DNA of 16,426 nt from an uncultured Collinsella sp. (GCA_900757285.1 CAAENI010000331.1:1-16426); one strand, 5' to 3'; shown: positions 1 to 7,820, counted from the stretch's first letter. Translations and numbers: made by a program. The notes: a model not told the origin generated them from the sequence alone.

Positions 1-49
1 CAATAGGGTCCGAAGGCAGCTCCAGGCCGGCACTCCGCACATATTTAGT

Positions 50-75
50 TGGGGTTTTATTTTACGGGAACCCCA
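50..75. repeat. Inverted repeat, 7-bp perfect arms
   Basis: Arms TGGGGTT (50-56) and AACCCCA (69-75) are perfect reverse complements around a 12-base AT-rich loop. No T-run follows on either strand, so a classic intrinsic terminator is not well supported. It could be a transcript-end hairpin of a gene to the left of the window or a protein-binding dyad. The first 130 bases hold nothing else I can name. Confidence 0.35.
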
Positions 76-173
76 GTCAACATCAGCGATCTTTCTGGGT
101 AATGTTGTGGGAGAGGGAGTGGCTGACTGTTGGGGCGTTGGCCGTTAGCGGCGTCCCGCCCGCGCATAGTTGA

Positions 174-506
174 CTATGCTCGATGTGGCAACTCCAGCAT
201 GAGGCCGCCTTGCGACTCTTCGAGACTCGGCACCGAGACCTTCCAGGAAAAGTCCGCGAGGCTGCTGCATAGGTCAAGCTCTGCGTGGCAATGCTCTTCA
301 TGTGCCCTCCTTTGGTTCTTGTCGCCGCTTTTTAATCGACGATCGACTGGCTGCGATTCGATGATTAAGTGTAGGTCGAACGCGTCTCAGTTTTTAAGGA
401 GCTTTCGCATCGCTTGCCGCCCAGGTGTAACGGTGCTTCCGTTAAAGACCTCTGGGTCAAGCATGATGGATGTAGTAAAATCACGCCCTTCTGACACAGG
501 CGTCAA
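174..506 (-). pseudogene. Decayed minus-strand reading frame, unknown family
   Basis: One minus-strand frame reads as protein-like sequence from about 506 down to a TAG at 174-176. It is interrupted only by an in-frame TGA at 387-389. Before the stop it reads IMLDPEVFNGSTVTPG and ends near MRKLLKN; after the stop it resumes at DAFDLHLIIESQPVD and ends with SLADFSWKVSVPSLEESQ. Codon choice and amino-acid make-up look coding, whereas the overlapping plus-strand frame (130-579) is rich in Arg, Ser and Cys, as expected of an antisense shadow. An in-frame TAA at 507-509 cuts off any longer upstream part. I do not recognise the family. It is called a pseudogene because of the internal stop and the missing N-terminus; a short real gene starting after the stop is possible but lacks a good start. 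Confidence 0.35.
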
Positions 507-896
507 TTATGAGCGTGCGGGCGAGACGAGTATGCTTACTCCGGTGAACCACTTCTACGGCGGAACCGCATCTCTTTAATTATGTATGTGCCGAGCGGCT
601 TTTGCCGTGTGCAGTCTCGTTTTTTGACGTATATATCCTTTTGTTCGAACGATGAAGAACACCGCGAAATGGCGTAGGATATCGGAGTCGATGTGGGGTC
701 GCTGCCCTTTTGTTTCTGGCGGTGTTTCTGCCGATGCCGCGTAGCCGTTTTATATGAATTACCTTAATAAGAGCACTTATGTTCGCATGGGTGTTCGGCG
801 GTAAAATTGATTCAATGGATTAGTGCCGCTGCTATTCATGTGGCATGACCTAGGCTGTCGTTTTGTCGGTGAGCAGATTGTGAGGTTGTTGAGCTT
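507..896. other. Intergenic stretch before the CBASS genes
   Basis: No protein-like frame is convincing on either strand here. The stretch is locally AT-rich (for example around 620-660 and 750-780), as expected of a promoter region for the gene at 897. I could not find a -35/-10 pair good enough to call. It contains one weak terminator-like structure, listed separately. Confidence 0.4.
592..625 (+). terminator. Weak terminator-like hairpin
   Basis: CGAG (592-595) and CGGC (596-599) can pair with GCCG (604-607) and CTCG (616-619), with an 8-base bulge on the 3' side. A run of six T follows at 620-625. The bulge makes the structure weak. It could isolate the downstream CBASS genes from read-through. 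Confidence 0.25.
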
Positions 897-1709
897 ATGG
901 ACCGAGTTAAGAAGAATATCGTTGGCGTTGAATCTGCAAAGAGAGAATTGATCTCCAAAAGGTACAAACGGATTACCAAGGCTGTGAACTCGGAGTTTTG
1001 GAGTTCCAACAGCGAGACGGCACATTCACTGTATGTTGGTTCTTATGGGCGTGGTACCGCAACAACAGATAGCGATCTTGACGTATTGCTGTCCCTTCCT
1101 AGGAGCGAGTACGAGCGTTATGACATGTATAGGGGGAATGGACAATCAAGATTACTTCAGGCTGTTAAATCCGCAGTTTCCGAAACCTACTCTACGACTG
1201 ATGTTAAGGGTGATGGTCAGGTTGTCGTTGTCAGTTTCTCGGATGGAATGAAGTTTGAACTTCTCCCGGCATTTGAGCGTGTGGACAGCTGGGGATCATT
1301 TGTGAGTTACGACTACCCCGATACTCATATGGGCGGTCGATGGCTTGCGACTGATCCCAAGGCGGAGCAGGAGGCGATGAAAGAGAAAAACGCAAGCTCG
1401 AGGGGACTCCTGTTCGACACTTGCAAGCATATTCGAAATGTCCACGCCGCGAGCTTCTCAAGCTATAGGCTGTCCGGCATCGTTATCGATAGCTTCGTGT
1501 TCTCCGCGATTGCTGGTTGGCGTTGGGCGAATGGGGAGAGCTCTGCACCAGCGGGGGCATATGAGATGCAACTTTTGGATGAGTTTAATCGCCTTTCCCT
1601 GCAAGGCGCGGTGCCGTTCGCGCTTTTTAGCCCAGGTAGCCAGCAGGCTATCGATACAGCCAAAAGTTATGAGTGCCTCGGAAAGGTGCTTCGCCAAATG
1701 GCGCGCTAG
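897..1709 (+). CDS. CD-NTase (SMODS nucleotidyltransferase) of a CBASS-type system
   Basis: This 270-residue protein should make a cyclic or linear oligonucleotide second messenger when a phage infects, in the cytoplasm. The nucleotidyltransferase signature is clear: GSYGRGT at residues 48-54, then the metal-binding pair D60-x-D62 in DSDLDVLL. The third carboxylate position is in FELLPAF, so it is Glu121 where many relatives have Asp. Size and motif spacing fit the SMODS/CD-NTase family. The C-terminal half would be the helical OAS-like domain. A GAGG lies 11 bases before the ATG, which is rather far. The next gene starts 9 bases after the stop and encodes a membrane effector, giving a compact two-gene operon. 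No cap2/cap3 (E1/E2, JAB) or HORMA/TRIP13 genes follow, so a minimal type I layout is inferred. The nucleotide product cannot be told from sequence alone. Confidence 0.94.
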   Translation: MDRVKKNIVGVESAKRELISKRYKRITKAVNSEFWSSNSETAHSLYVGSYGRGTATTDSDLDVLLSLPRSEYERYDMYRGNGQSRLLQAVKSAVSETYSTTDVKGDGQVVVVSFSDGMKFELLPAFERVDSWGSFVSYDYPDTHMGGRWLATDPKAEQEAMKEKNASSRGLLFDTCKHIRNVHAASFSSYRLSGIVIDSFVFSAIAGWRWANGESSAPAGAYEMQLLDEFNRLSLQGAVPFALFSPGSQQAIDTAKSYECLGKVLRQMAR

Positions 1710-1718
1710 GAGGTTGTT

Positions 1719-2288
1719 TTGGATAGATTGGATTATAGGGAGCGGCTGCGCGGACAGATTGAGGAATCTTACGGCAAGCTGTCGTATACATATCAGACGC
1801 AGCAGGAAGCGGCAACTCTAAAGCGTAAGACGGTCAATCGTATTTCCATCAGCCAGATAATTCTAACTGCGGTTTCAACTTGTGGAGTAATTAGCGTCAT
1901 TATAGGTCAAACCGGGACCGGAGTTGGGGCTGTTGTCGCTTCCATTACCTCGGCCTTATCGCTTGGGTTAAATCTGTATACCCGTGGCTCTAAGCTGCCC
2001 GAGGAAGCTGAGGAACACGTGCGTTGCGCTAATCGACTCTGGGTTGTTCTTCAGGACTATGAGTCGTTGCTTACGGATTTTGACGACCTTGAAGTTGGAG
2101 AGATCCGCAGATGCCGCGACTTGCTCATTGAGAAGCAAGCCGAAATATACGATGAAGCGCCAAGGACGAGCGACAAGGCGTACGAGAAGGCTCGCGACAG
2201 GCTTAAGAACGGGCATCAGTCATTTGAGCCGGGGGAGATTGACAAATTGCTGCCGTCGCGCTTGCGTAGCCATGCCTGTGAGGAATAG
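1719..2288 (+). CDS. SLATT two-helix membrane effector of the CBASS pair
   Basis: This 189-residue protein has two closely spaced hydrophobic segments, about residues 43-63 and 67-87, joined by a Gly-rich turn. An amphipathic helix-forming N-terminus precedes them and a charged helical C-terminal half follows. That plan fits the SLATT family (SMODS- and SLOG-associated two-TM effectors), which are thought to oligomerise or open in the inner membrane when the partner's nucleotide signal appears, depolarising and killing the infected cell. The start is TTG at 1719: an ideal AGGAGG (1708-1713) sits five bases upstream and overlaps the stop of the CD-NTase gene, so translation is probably coupled. 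No nucleotide-binding domain is obvious, so the helical C-terminus may sense the ligand. The function is from family knowledge and the pairing from sequence. Confidence 0.85.
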   Translation: MDRLDYRERLRGQIEESYGKLSYTYQTQQEAATLKRKTVNRISISQIILTAVSTCGVISVIIGQTGTGVGAVVASITSALSLGLNLYTRGSKLPEEAEEHVRCANRLWVVLQDYESLLTDFDDLEVGEIRRCRDLLIEKQAEIYDEAPRTSDKAYEKARDRLKNGHQSFEPGEIDKLLPSRLRSHACEE

Positions 2289-2310
2289 TGTGTTTCCTGC
2301 TGGGTTGTTA

Positions 2311-2338
2311 GGGCTGGGGTGTTTCCCAGCCCGTTTGA
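2311..2338 (+). terminator. Strong hairpin after the CBASS pair
   Basis: GGGCTGGG (2311-2318) and CCCAGCCC (2325-2332) form a perfect 8-bp GC-rich stem with a 6-base loop, 23 bases after the SLATT stop. The tail GTTTGAT is a poor U-tract, so termination may be partial. Confidence 0.6.
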
Positions 2339-2412
2339 TAGACGATCTTGTTGGTGCGTTAGTGTGAGATGACTTTACTGGCTTACCGACGGTGGGGTGC
2401 AAGGAGTTTGAT

Positions 2413-3216
2413 ATGGATCTCGATAAGGTTAATGAAATTGCCACTATACCGGTGCTTGAAAAGGCATATGACGACCTTGTTCATCCCTCTGCGGAGTCGA
2501 TAGGAAAAACGGTTAGCCTGGTTCCACGGACTGTTGCCATTTGGCTTTCCTCGTGGAATCGCTGGGTTGTTAATAGAGAGGAAAGCATCAAGCTGGCTAT
2601 CGATGCTATAGAGTCTCGTGTTGATAAGATTCCCGAGGAGCATCTTACCGAACCTCCGGCGCATATCGCAGTTCCAGCAATTCAACAACTCGCATATTGC
2701 TATGACAGCGAGGAATTACGAGGGATGTATGCGAATCTGTTACTTTCCTCGATGGATGATCGGACGGCAGAGTACGTCCACCCCAGTTTTGTTCAGCTAC
2801 TTAAGGAGATTAGTCCCGACGAGGCTAAGTTACTGAGTACGTTGACTGGCTCTGATGATGCTGAACACGCGTCTATTCCGCTCGTTGACTTAAGAATTGT
2901 CAGCGCAGACGAGCTAGTTCCAATTAAATGGACGCTAATCGTAGAAGGCTATAACGAGTGCTGTAAGGGTGTTTGCGAGTACCCTGATCAATCGCTGGTG
3001 TATCTGGGAAACCTGGATCGACTTGGCATCCTCAAGCGTTGTGATTACTATGCTGATGATGTTAAAGCTACGCTTGAAAGGTTCGAATCAAGCGAGGCTA
3101 TCCAAAATGCGAAGGCGAAGGTTGAGCTTGAAGATGACAAGAAATTCGTTTTCCATCGCTGGAGCTACCAGGTAACCGATTTTGGGGCCAACTTTATTAA
3201 AACGTGTGTTTCGTGA
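2413..3216 (+). CDS. Abi-alpha (DUF4393) family protein
   Basis: This 267-residue protein looks like the Abi-alpha/DUF4393 family linked to abortive infection. The signs are the N-terminal pattern PVLEKAYDDLVHPSAESIGK, an amphipathic stretch through VPRTVAIWLSSWNRWV, a central 'LRGMYANLLLSS' segment, and HPSFVQLLKEISPDEAKLL. The C-terminal half is charged and probably globular; it ends in YQVTDFGANFIKTCV, typical of the family. The N-terminal amphipathic stretch may touch the membrane, but no full transmembrane helix is clear. The ATG at 2413 is chosen because AAGGAG (2401-2406) lies six bases upstream; a longer GTG start at 2392 would put that site inside the gene. The next gene starts one base after the stop, so the two are almost surely co-translated. 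The mechanism of this family is not established. Confidence 0.85.
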   Translation: MDLDKVNEIATIPVLEKAYDDLVHPSAESIGKTVSLVPRTVAIWLSSWNRWVVNREESIKLAIDAIESRVDKIPEEHLTEPPAHIAVPAIQQLAYCYDSEELRGMYANLLLSSMDDRTAEYVHPSFVQLLKEISPDEAKLLSTLTGSDDAEHASIPLVDLRIVSADELVPIKWTLIVEGYNECCKGVCEYPDQSLVYLGNLDRLGILKRCDYYADDVKATLERFESSEAIQNAKAKVELEDDKKFVFHRWSYQVTDFGANFIKTCVS

Positions 3217-3217
3217 A

Positions 3218-4036
3218 ATGAGTTTGGTTGGAATGTGTTCGGGCAAGAGGAAGCCTTCGGTATTCGATTTAATTAAGGCGTTTATTGCTTGCGTTGTGGT
3301 GCTCTCTGTATTTTTGCTAATAGTCATTCAGATTGCGTTTTCAATTGATACACCAGTTCCATGGCTGCATCCCGTATGGGACGCTAACGGCCTGCTTGGG
3401 TATCTTGGCGCGTTAGTGGGCTCAATTTCGGCGGTCGCGGTGCTGTATTTCTCGCTGCTAGCTGGTAGAGAAGACCGGAATCATTCTGATGTGATGAACG
3501 TTCTCCCTTGTATTGCCTTAACCCGTTTGTCGGAAAAGCAACTATGTATGTCGAAGAACGGTTTCGCTCACGGTGTGTTTACCGAGGCTGATCCCAGGGA
3601 CGATGAATACAAATCGGGTGCTTTGGACTGCGTTGATCGTCTGCTGATTGATGGCGGAGCCCCAGCTATTCCTTGCGACGAGAGTCCTGTGGACGAGCAT
3701 GCCGCTAATCGTTATGCAATATCCAGTATGGGAGCTGGGCCTGCGGTTAATGTGAGGGTTGGAATTGCGAATAGAAATGAGTGGGCCCATTTTGGAACTC
3801 CGCGGGTCGCCTGGTGCCAGACTCGACAGCTTCCAGTGGGAGGGGAGAGTGAGCTGGTTATCTATTTTGGTGGTGAAGCAAAGCCGGTGATGGAGGCCGG
3901 CTATCGCATCCTCGTCACGTACTCGGACATACTTGGCAACCGCTACCTGCAGTATTTTCCAATGACTTTTGATGGGCAGGATGATGTTCTCAAATGCACG
4001 GTGAATAATTCCATTAATCGGATTGGCATTCCTTAG
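3218..4036 (+). CDS. Two-helix membrane protein with soluble C-terminal domain, coupled to Abi-alpha
   Basis: I do not recognise a named family. The 272-residue product has a basic N-terminus (GKRKPS), one hydrophobic helix at about 19-43, a short external loop with Pro and Trp, and a second helix at about 58-82 containing GYLGALVGSI. About 190 soluble residues follow. The C-terminal part, with GAGPAVNVRV near two-thirds and YSDILGNRYLQYFPMTF near the end, has the alternating pattern of a beta-sandwich. I recall this layout from many uncharacterised 2TM proteins in defence regions. ATG 3218 is chosen because it lies one base past the Abi-alpha stop; an in-frame ATG at 3182 would overlap that gene by 35 bases. 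No strong ribosome site precedes 3218, which fits translational coupling. A membrane sensor or effector role alongside Abi-alpha is inference. Confidence 0.8.
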   Translation: MSLVGMCSGKRKPSVFDLIKAFIACVVVLSVFLLIVIQIAFSIDTPVPWLHPVWDANGLLGYLGALVGSISAVAVLYFSLLAGREDRNHSDVMNVLPCIALTRLSEKQLCMSKNGFAHGVFTEADPRDDEYKSGALDCVDRLLIDGGAPAIPCDESPVDEHAANRYAISSMGAGPAVNVRVGIANRNEWAHFGTPRVAWCQTRQLPVGGESELVIYFGGEAKPVMEAGYRILVTYSDILGNRYLQYFPMTFDGQDDVLKCTVNNSINRIGIP

Positions 4037-4157
4037 TTTCAGAGTATTCGGGTTGTTGCGCTAAAGGGTATTTGACGTAACAGCCAAATCTTAGTGATTC
4101 GCTCAGTTAAACGCCTTAATATAAAATCTTGAGTTAATCATCGCGAACGGAGATCTG

Positions 4158-4474
4158 ATGACCGACGCCAATAGAAAGCCGTGGCTTACGGCGTCAGAGC
4201 AGATTGATCATCTCAAATCTAGGGGTGTCCATTTCTCGCTGATGAGTGAAGAAGATGCTAGAGCTTATCTGGAAAAGAACAGCAACTATTTTCGCCTGCG
4301 TGCCTATCGGCTTGGGTTTCCTAAAGTTGAGGAAGGAGCACGCAAGGGGAGTATGCAAATCTAGATTTTAAGATGCTGGTCGACTTGTCGATTGTCGACA
4401 TGCTCCTTCGTTATGAAATGTTGCCGCTTACGCTTGATGCAAGATTTTCTAAAAGAACTGCAAGCTTCGTTTGA
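4158..4474 (+). pseudogene. Truncated, frameshifted Abi_2 (AbiD/F-type) gene
   Basis: The ATG at 4158 has a good GGAG site and opens a frame with the Abi_2 N-terminal pattern: KPWLTASEQIDHLKSRGV, then EDARAYLEKNSNYFRLRAYR. It stops at 4362-4364. The family pattern resumes in another frame as GEYANLDFKMLVDLSIVD, then MLLRYEMLPLTLD, up to about 4438. The switch sits at a run of four G at 4346-4349, where five G would restore one open frame. After LTLD the match ends, and this frame stops at 4472-4474. Abi_2 proteins are normally around 300 residues with a C-terminal RX4-6H motif, which is missing here. So this is a gene start with a one-base loss in a G-run plus loss of the 3' two-thirds. A second, intact but diverged Abi_2 gene lies at 7821-8786. 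Confidence 0.8.
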
Positions 4475-4562
4475 CGAAGGTTTTGCGAGGCAATTTTCTA
4501 TAAAGAAGGGCGTTCTGTCAAATTGCTGCAACTGTTCGTCCAGATTGGATGAGGGTCGATAG

Positions 4563-5207
4563 ATGTACGACTTGGATAGTCGAAAAGACATAATGCGCCT
4601 ATTTTCAGATTATCACCAACGCTTGACTGGGTCTTACGGGTCGGAAAGGGCCATTCTCGCTGAACTGCTAGAAGAAGAAACGATAACTGGATGGCATGCT
4701 ACCAGAGTGCTCTCTGCGGATGATATTGCGGAAATGGGTTTGAAGGCTTTCTCTAGGGAAGAGGCATTTGACCAATTTCGCTATCTTTCCGGGGTTGTTG
4801 GGTTGAACTTGGGCCAAACTGAGACTGTTCTTCAGAAGGCAAATCATTATTTTGCTGAACATCCACGCAGGACTGGCTGTGTCTGCTTCTACCTGCTTAA
4901 ATCCATGGCCGGGCAATATTCAAAATATTCAGCAACGTTGGGTGGGGAAACATTTGCGTGGTCTTTAGAGGATGTTGCGGGAGCCGAAGCAGTTGAGGCA
5001 TTGAAAAGCCTGGGGGTTTCAATCAGGGTCAAATTTGCCTTCTCTTTTGATCGCATTCAGCCTTATGCCCATGATTCAATATTGTCGAGCTTCATTGATG
5101 TACTCAGCAGTAATATGTCGACGGATTACTGCCTGCCCAAGATTGATGGAGCGATTGTTGGCTCGATTCCCCCTCATGATATTTTGAGAATTGAGACAAT
5201 ATCGTAA
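4563..5207 (+). CDS. Uncharacterised protein with HATR and GGE motifs
   Basis: I do not recognise a named family. The 214-residue protein is soluble, with no signal peptide or membrane helix. Residues 44-48 read WHATR, followed by a loop and MGLKAFS (58-64). A strand-like VCFYLL lies near 107-112 and LGGETFAW at 126-133. I recall uncharacterised proteins with a 'HxTRL...GL' start and a later 'GGE'. His45 and Glu129 are spaced as in ADP-ribosyltransferase-like folds, but this is only a suggestion. The ATG directly follows an in-frame TAG (4560-4562), so no longer start exists; GAGGG about eight bases upstream serves as ribosome site. It lies after the broken Abi_2 gene and before the OLD nuclease, with a 232-base gap on the right in which I see no clear promoter. 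A defence role is inferred from position only. Confidence 0.75.
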   Translation: MYDLDSRKDIMRLFSDYHQRLTGSYGSERAILAELLEEETITGWHATRVLSADDIAEMGLKAFSREEAFDQFRYLSGVVGLNLGQTETVLQKANHYFAEHPRRTGCVCFYLLKSMAGQYSKYSATLGGETFAWSLEDVAGAEAVEALKSLGVSIRVKFAFSFDRIQPYAHDSILSSFIDVLSSNMSTDYCLPKIDGAIVGSIPPHDILRIETIS

Positions 5208-5439
5208 AGGGTGGCGCATTGACAAGGCTTTCGTTTCTCTATCTGAGGGATCCGGTCGCGGTTTTCAAAAGAGCCGTTTTGGCTGAGTCATCGATTCGAA
5301 ACCATGACTGAGTGGCCTGGCGGCACGTACGCTGTTCTTCGAGCCCATTTTTCTGTTTCAGTTCGCTCATCGATTGTGCTCACTGCATGTCCCCGCAGTT
5401 TGTAATAATCGACTAAAGCAGCGGTCGAGGAGTATGAAT

Positions 5440-7200
5440 ATGGCTGGATATTCTTTTAAAGTCAATGAGCTGGTCACGGTGGACGGTACGACAGTAAAGC
5501 CTAAGAAGATTACTGTATTCATTGGACCAAATAATTCTGGTAAAAGTAAATCACTTAAAGAAATTCGTTCTGAGATTTTGGGTAATCCAGAGGTGGGCTA
5601 TTCCGGAGGGGAGTTGACCAAGCGCGTTGTCTTTAATGAAATCCACCTCAATTTCCCAGCAAACAGCAATGAAATAATCGATACATATGGTCTCGATGAT
5701 AAAGTTGTTCGTTGTAATGGGGGATGGCGTCTCCGCGATTACTGCAACACCGGCATAAATTGGACTCCGGGTGGAATAGCATTTTCTCCGAATTATCGTA
5801 CCCCTTGCTTTTCCCCGACCGATGATTGGCGCAAGAGTTTTTCTCGGTGTTTTGATGACGACAACTATGAAGGGCCAGAACAAGCTCGCCGCGAGGCGCT
5901 GCGCTTTTTTGGACCTGCGATGGTTGACTATGTGGGTACCGAGGATCGCCTGTTGATGTCGATTGGCGATCAAGCTTATGGCATAAACGACGATAACTAC
6001 AACAGCCTTAGCTCGGCATACGACACCGATTCGGACTGCAAGACGATAGCGTCCGAAATTACTCCACTATTTAACAGGGACGTTGTTCTAGATGCGAGCA
6101 CGAGTCGCCAAAGGATTGTCCCCGTCGTTAGCGATTCATTTGAGGAATATCGTGGTGCAACACATGATATGCCACGTCGTCTGACTATCTTGTCTAAGGC
6201 TACGCCGCTGCGCGAAGAGGGCGATGGCTTGCGTAGTTTTGTTTCCGTTCTTTTGAGTTTGATGGGAAGGCGCAAGCCGGTGTTTCTTTTGGATGAGCCT
6301 GAAGCTTTTCTTCATCCTCCATATGCGCGCAGGATGGGGGAAATCCTGGGCAAAAACTTTATTGAGAACGAAAGTCTCAACAATGTGTTTATTTCCACGC
6401 ATAGCTCCTTCTTACTCCAGGGGCTCATCTCGTCTTGTTCTGAGGAGCTTACCATCGTGCGTCTTAACCGAGATGGCGACATGCGCTGCGCAAAAGTGCT
6501 CTCCAATAAGGAAATCCTGAGCTTAATTGACCGCTCGGATTTTTCAGCCGAGTATCTGGATGCATTATTTTCGAGTGAGGCCGTCCTTGTCGAAGGCCCT
6601 AGAGATGCCGCCGTATATCGTAAACTAATTTCTAAATTTGATACCAATTACAGCGGCCTATTTGTTTCTGTTAACGGTAAGCCGGGTTTTGAGAGCATTA
6701 AGAAGTTTTATGATTCGGCTGGAATTAGATGCAAAGTAATTACGGATTTTGATTTATTGGATAATAACGATATTTTTAAGCGCGTATCCAATCTATTTAT
6801 CACTACCAATGATAAACGGAATGAAATTCGAGAAGTGAGGAATTCCCTTGAGCGATTTTATCGAGAGCTTGAAGGCTGTCCGGGCGGGCAGCGGGACAAA
6901 ATGCCAGAAATAGTGAAAAGTCATTATAAGCACCAAGTTTATGAAAACCTTCCAGATGATCTGGGCGTGAGCGTTGAAGAGATGCTTCGGCTTCTTGCGC
7001 GCGAGGGATTGGTAGTTTTGAGTTCTGGAGAACTCGAATCTTTGTTTGAAGCCTATGGGGTGGAATACGTTCACGGTTCGAATAAATGGCTAACTAATGC
7101 GTTCAGTTACATGGCGAACCATAGCTGTGACGAGCTGCGACATATTCCTGCCGTCGCTATAATATTGCAAGCATTTATTCCGGAGGAGCAGCGGGAATAA
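5440..7200 (+). CDS. OLD-family nuclease (ABC-type ATPase plus TOPRIM)
   Basis: This 586-residue protein has both halves of an OLD (overcoming lysogenisation defect) nuclease. Walker A is GPNNSGKS (29-36). Walker B is VFLLDEPEAFLHP, with Asp285-Glu286. STHSSFLLQ follows as the switch histidine region. The C-terminal TOPRIM domain shows VEGPRDAAVY with Glu385 and the metal pair D436-x-D438 in VITDFDLLD. The family cuts or nicks DNA under ATP control and includes GajA of Gabija, whose length it resembles. No UvrD-like helicase (GajB) or reverse transcriptase lies beside it, so it is probably a stand-alone class 1 OLD protein. ATG 5440 is chosen because GAGGAG (5427-5432) is seven bases upstream; the in-frame ATGs at 5374 and 5434 are less well placed. 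Codons are markedly AT-rich, notably near 6600-6850, which points to recent acquisition. Confidence 0.95.
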   Translation: MAGYSFKVNELVTVDGTTVKPKKITVFIGPNNSGKSKSLKEIRSEILGNPEVGYSGGELTKRVVFNEIHLNFPANSNEIIDTYGLDDKVVRCNGGWRLRDYCNTGINWTPGGIAFSPNYRTPCFSPTDDWRKSFSRCFDDDNYEGPEQARREALRFFGPAMVDYVGTEDRLLMSIGDQAYGINDDNYNSLSSAYDTDSDCKTIASEITPLFNRDVVLDASTSRQRIVPVVSDSFEEYRGATHDMPRRLTILSKATPLREEGDGLRSFVSVLLSLMGRRKPVFLLDEPEAFLHPPYARRMGEILGKNFIENESLNNVFISTHSSFLLQGLISSCSEELTIVRLNRDGDMRCAKVLSNKEILSLIDRSDFSAEYLDALFSSEAVLVEGPRDAAVYRKLISKFDTNYSGLFVSVNGKPGFESIKKFYDSAGIRCKVITDFDLLDNNDIFKRVSNLFITTNDKRNEIREVRNSLERFYRELEGCPGGQRDKMPEIVKSHYKHQVYENLPDDLGVSVEEMLRLLAREGLVVLSSGELESLFEAYGVEYVHGSNKWLTNAFSYMANHSCDELRHIPAVAIILQAFIPEEQRE

Positions 7201-7306
7201 TAGTCAGGTTCTGATGCGGGACTTCGGCTCTTCTATGTCGCGTTGAGGTTGGTCCATTATGGCGCTGAATAAATAATGGGATGTATTGCCAATCAAGGGT
7301 TAAAGA

Positions 7307-7688
7307 ATGATTTGGAAGATTCATGGCATTAGATTGCCGGCCGCCGAGTCCGCTCTTCGTGATCATGCTTATCGATTTTTCGGCCAGGGTTCTTCTCGTC
7401 GGGCTTAAGGCGCCGCTCGACCGGTTGCGACCCGATGATTCGATACTCGCGGCGATACGCATATTTGAGCGTTTTGATAACGAGGCTTCACGGGATACCT
7501 TGGATTGCCTTGTTAGCCACGCTTGAATCCGGGGCACCGTAAAAGACGAGTTCGTGCGAGGAAATGTCGCTTCCGGAATCAGTCTTCCTATTTACGGCTG
7601 TCCAAAGCAGTCATTTCGCATGATAGAAGACGAGCCGTTATTTCGGTTGAATAAGCTGCAGCGATCCGTTCGCGATGCCATCAAATGA
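7307..7688 (+). pseudogene. Decayed gene of unknown family
   Basis: Protein-like sequence runs through two frames. From ATG 7307 one frame gives MIWKIHGIRLPAAESALRDH then AYRFFGQG and soon stops. A second frame carries DSILAAIRIFERFDNEASRD, a single in-frame TGA at 7524-7526, then IRGTVKDEFVRGNVASGISL, FRMIEDEPLFRLNKLQRSVR and a final TGA at 7686-7688. The text on both sides of the internal stop looks equally coding, so one stop and at least one frameshift seem to have broken a gene of about 125 codons or more. Related pieces appear at 8976-9059 and 9771-9911. I do not recognise the family. The rest of 7201-7820 holds only the -10 box listed below. Confidence 0.5.
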
Positions 7689-7779
7689 TCCGGTGGCGTA
7701 GTCGTGTTATATGCTGCAGCTTTAGGGGAATGAGGACGGTACCGATTGGGATAATGCTCTAGTGGTGTCCGGTAGCGGA

Positions 7780-7785
7780 TATAAT
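7780..7785 (+). promoter_or_regulatory. Perfect -10 box upstream of the intact Abi_2 gene
   Basis: TATAAT lies 35 bases before the ATG at 7821. No convincing -35 box is seen at 16-18 bases upstream, so the promoter may be weak or activator-dependent. Confidence 0.4.
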
Positions 7786-7820
7786 TAATTCAATTTCGGC
7801 TCCGCGCTTAAGGACCCATA

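Noticed and set aside
130..579. 149-residue plus-strand frame
   Set aside because: The translation is rich in Arg, Ser and Cys with no domain pattern; the minus strand over the same bases reads as better protein.
5219..5245. TTGACA as a promoter for the OLD gene
   Set aside because: No acceptable -10 box at 16-18 bases, and it lies over 200 bases from the start codon.
5270..5315. Dyad AGTCAT/ATGACT around a TTCGAA core resembling a tRNA T-arm
   Set aside because: The loop is too long for a T-arm and no other tRNA arms can be built nearby.
5440..7820. Complete Gabija system
   Set aside because: The OLD protein resembles GajA, but no UvrD-like GajB gene lies downstream; only a decayed gene of another kind does.
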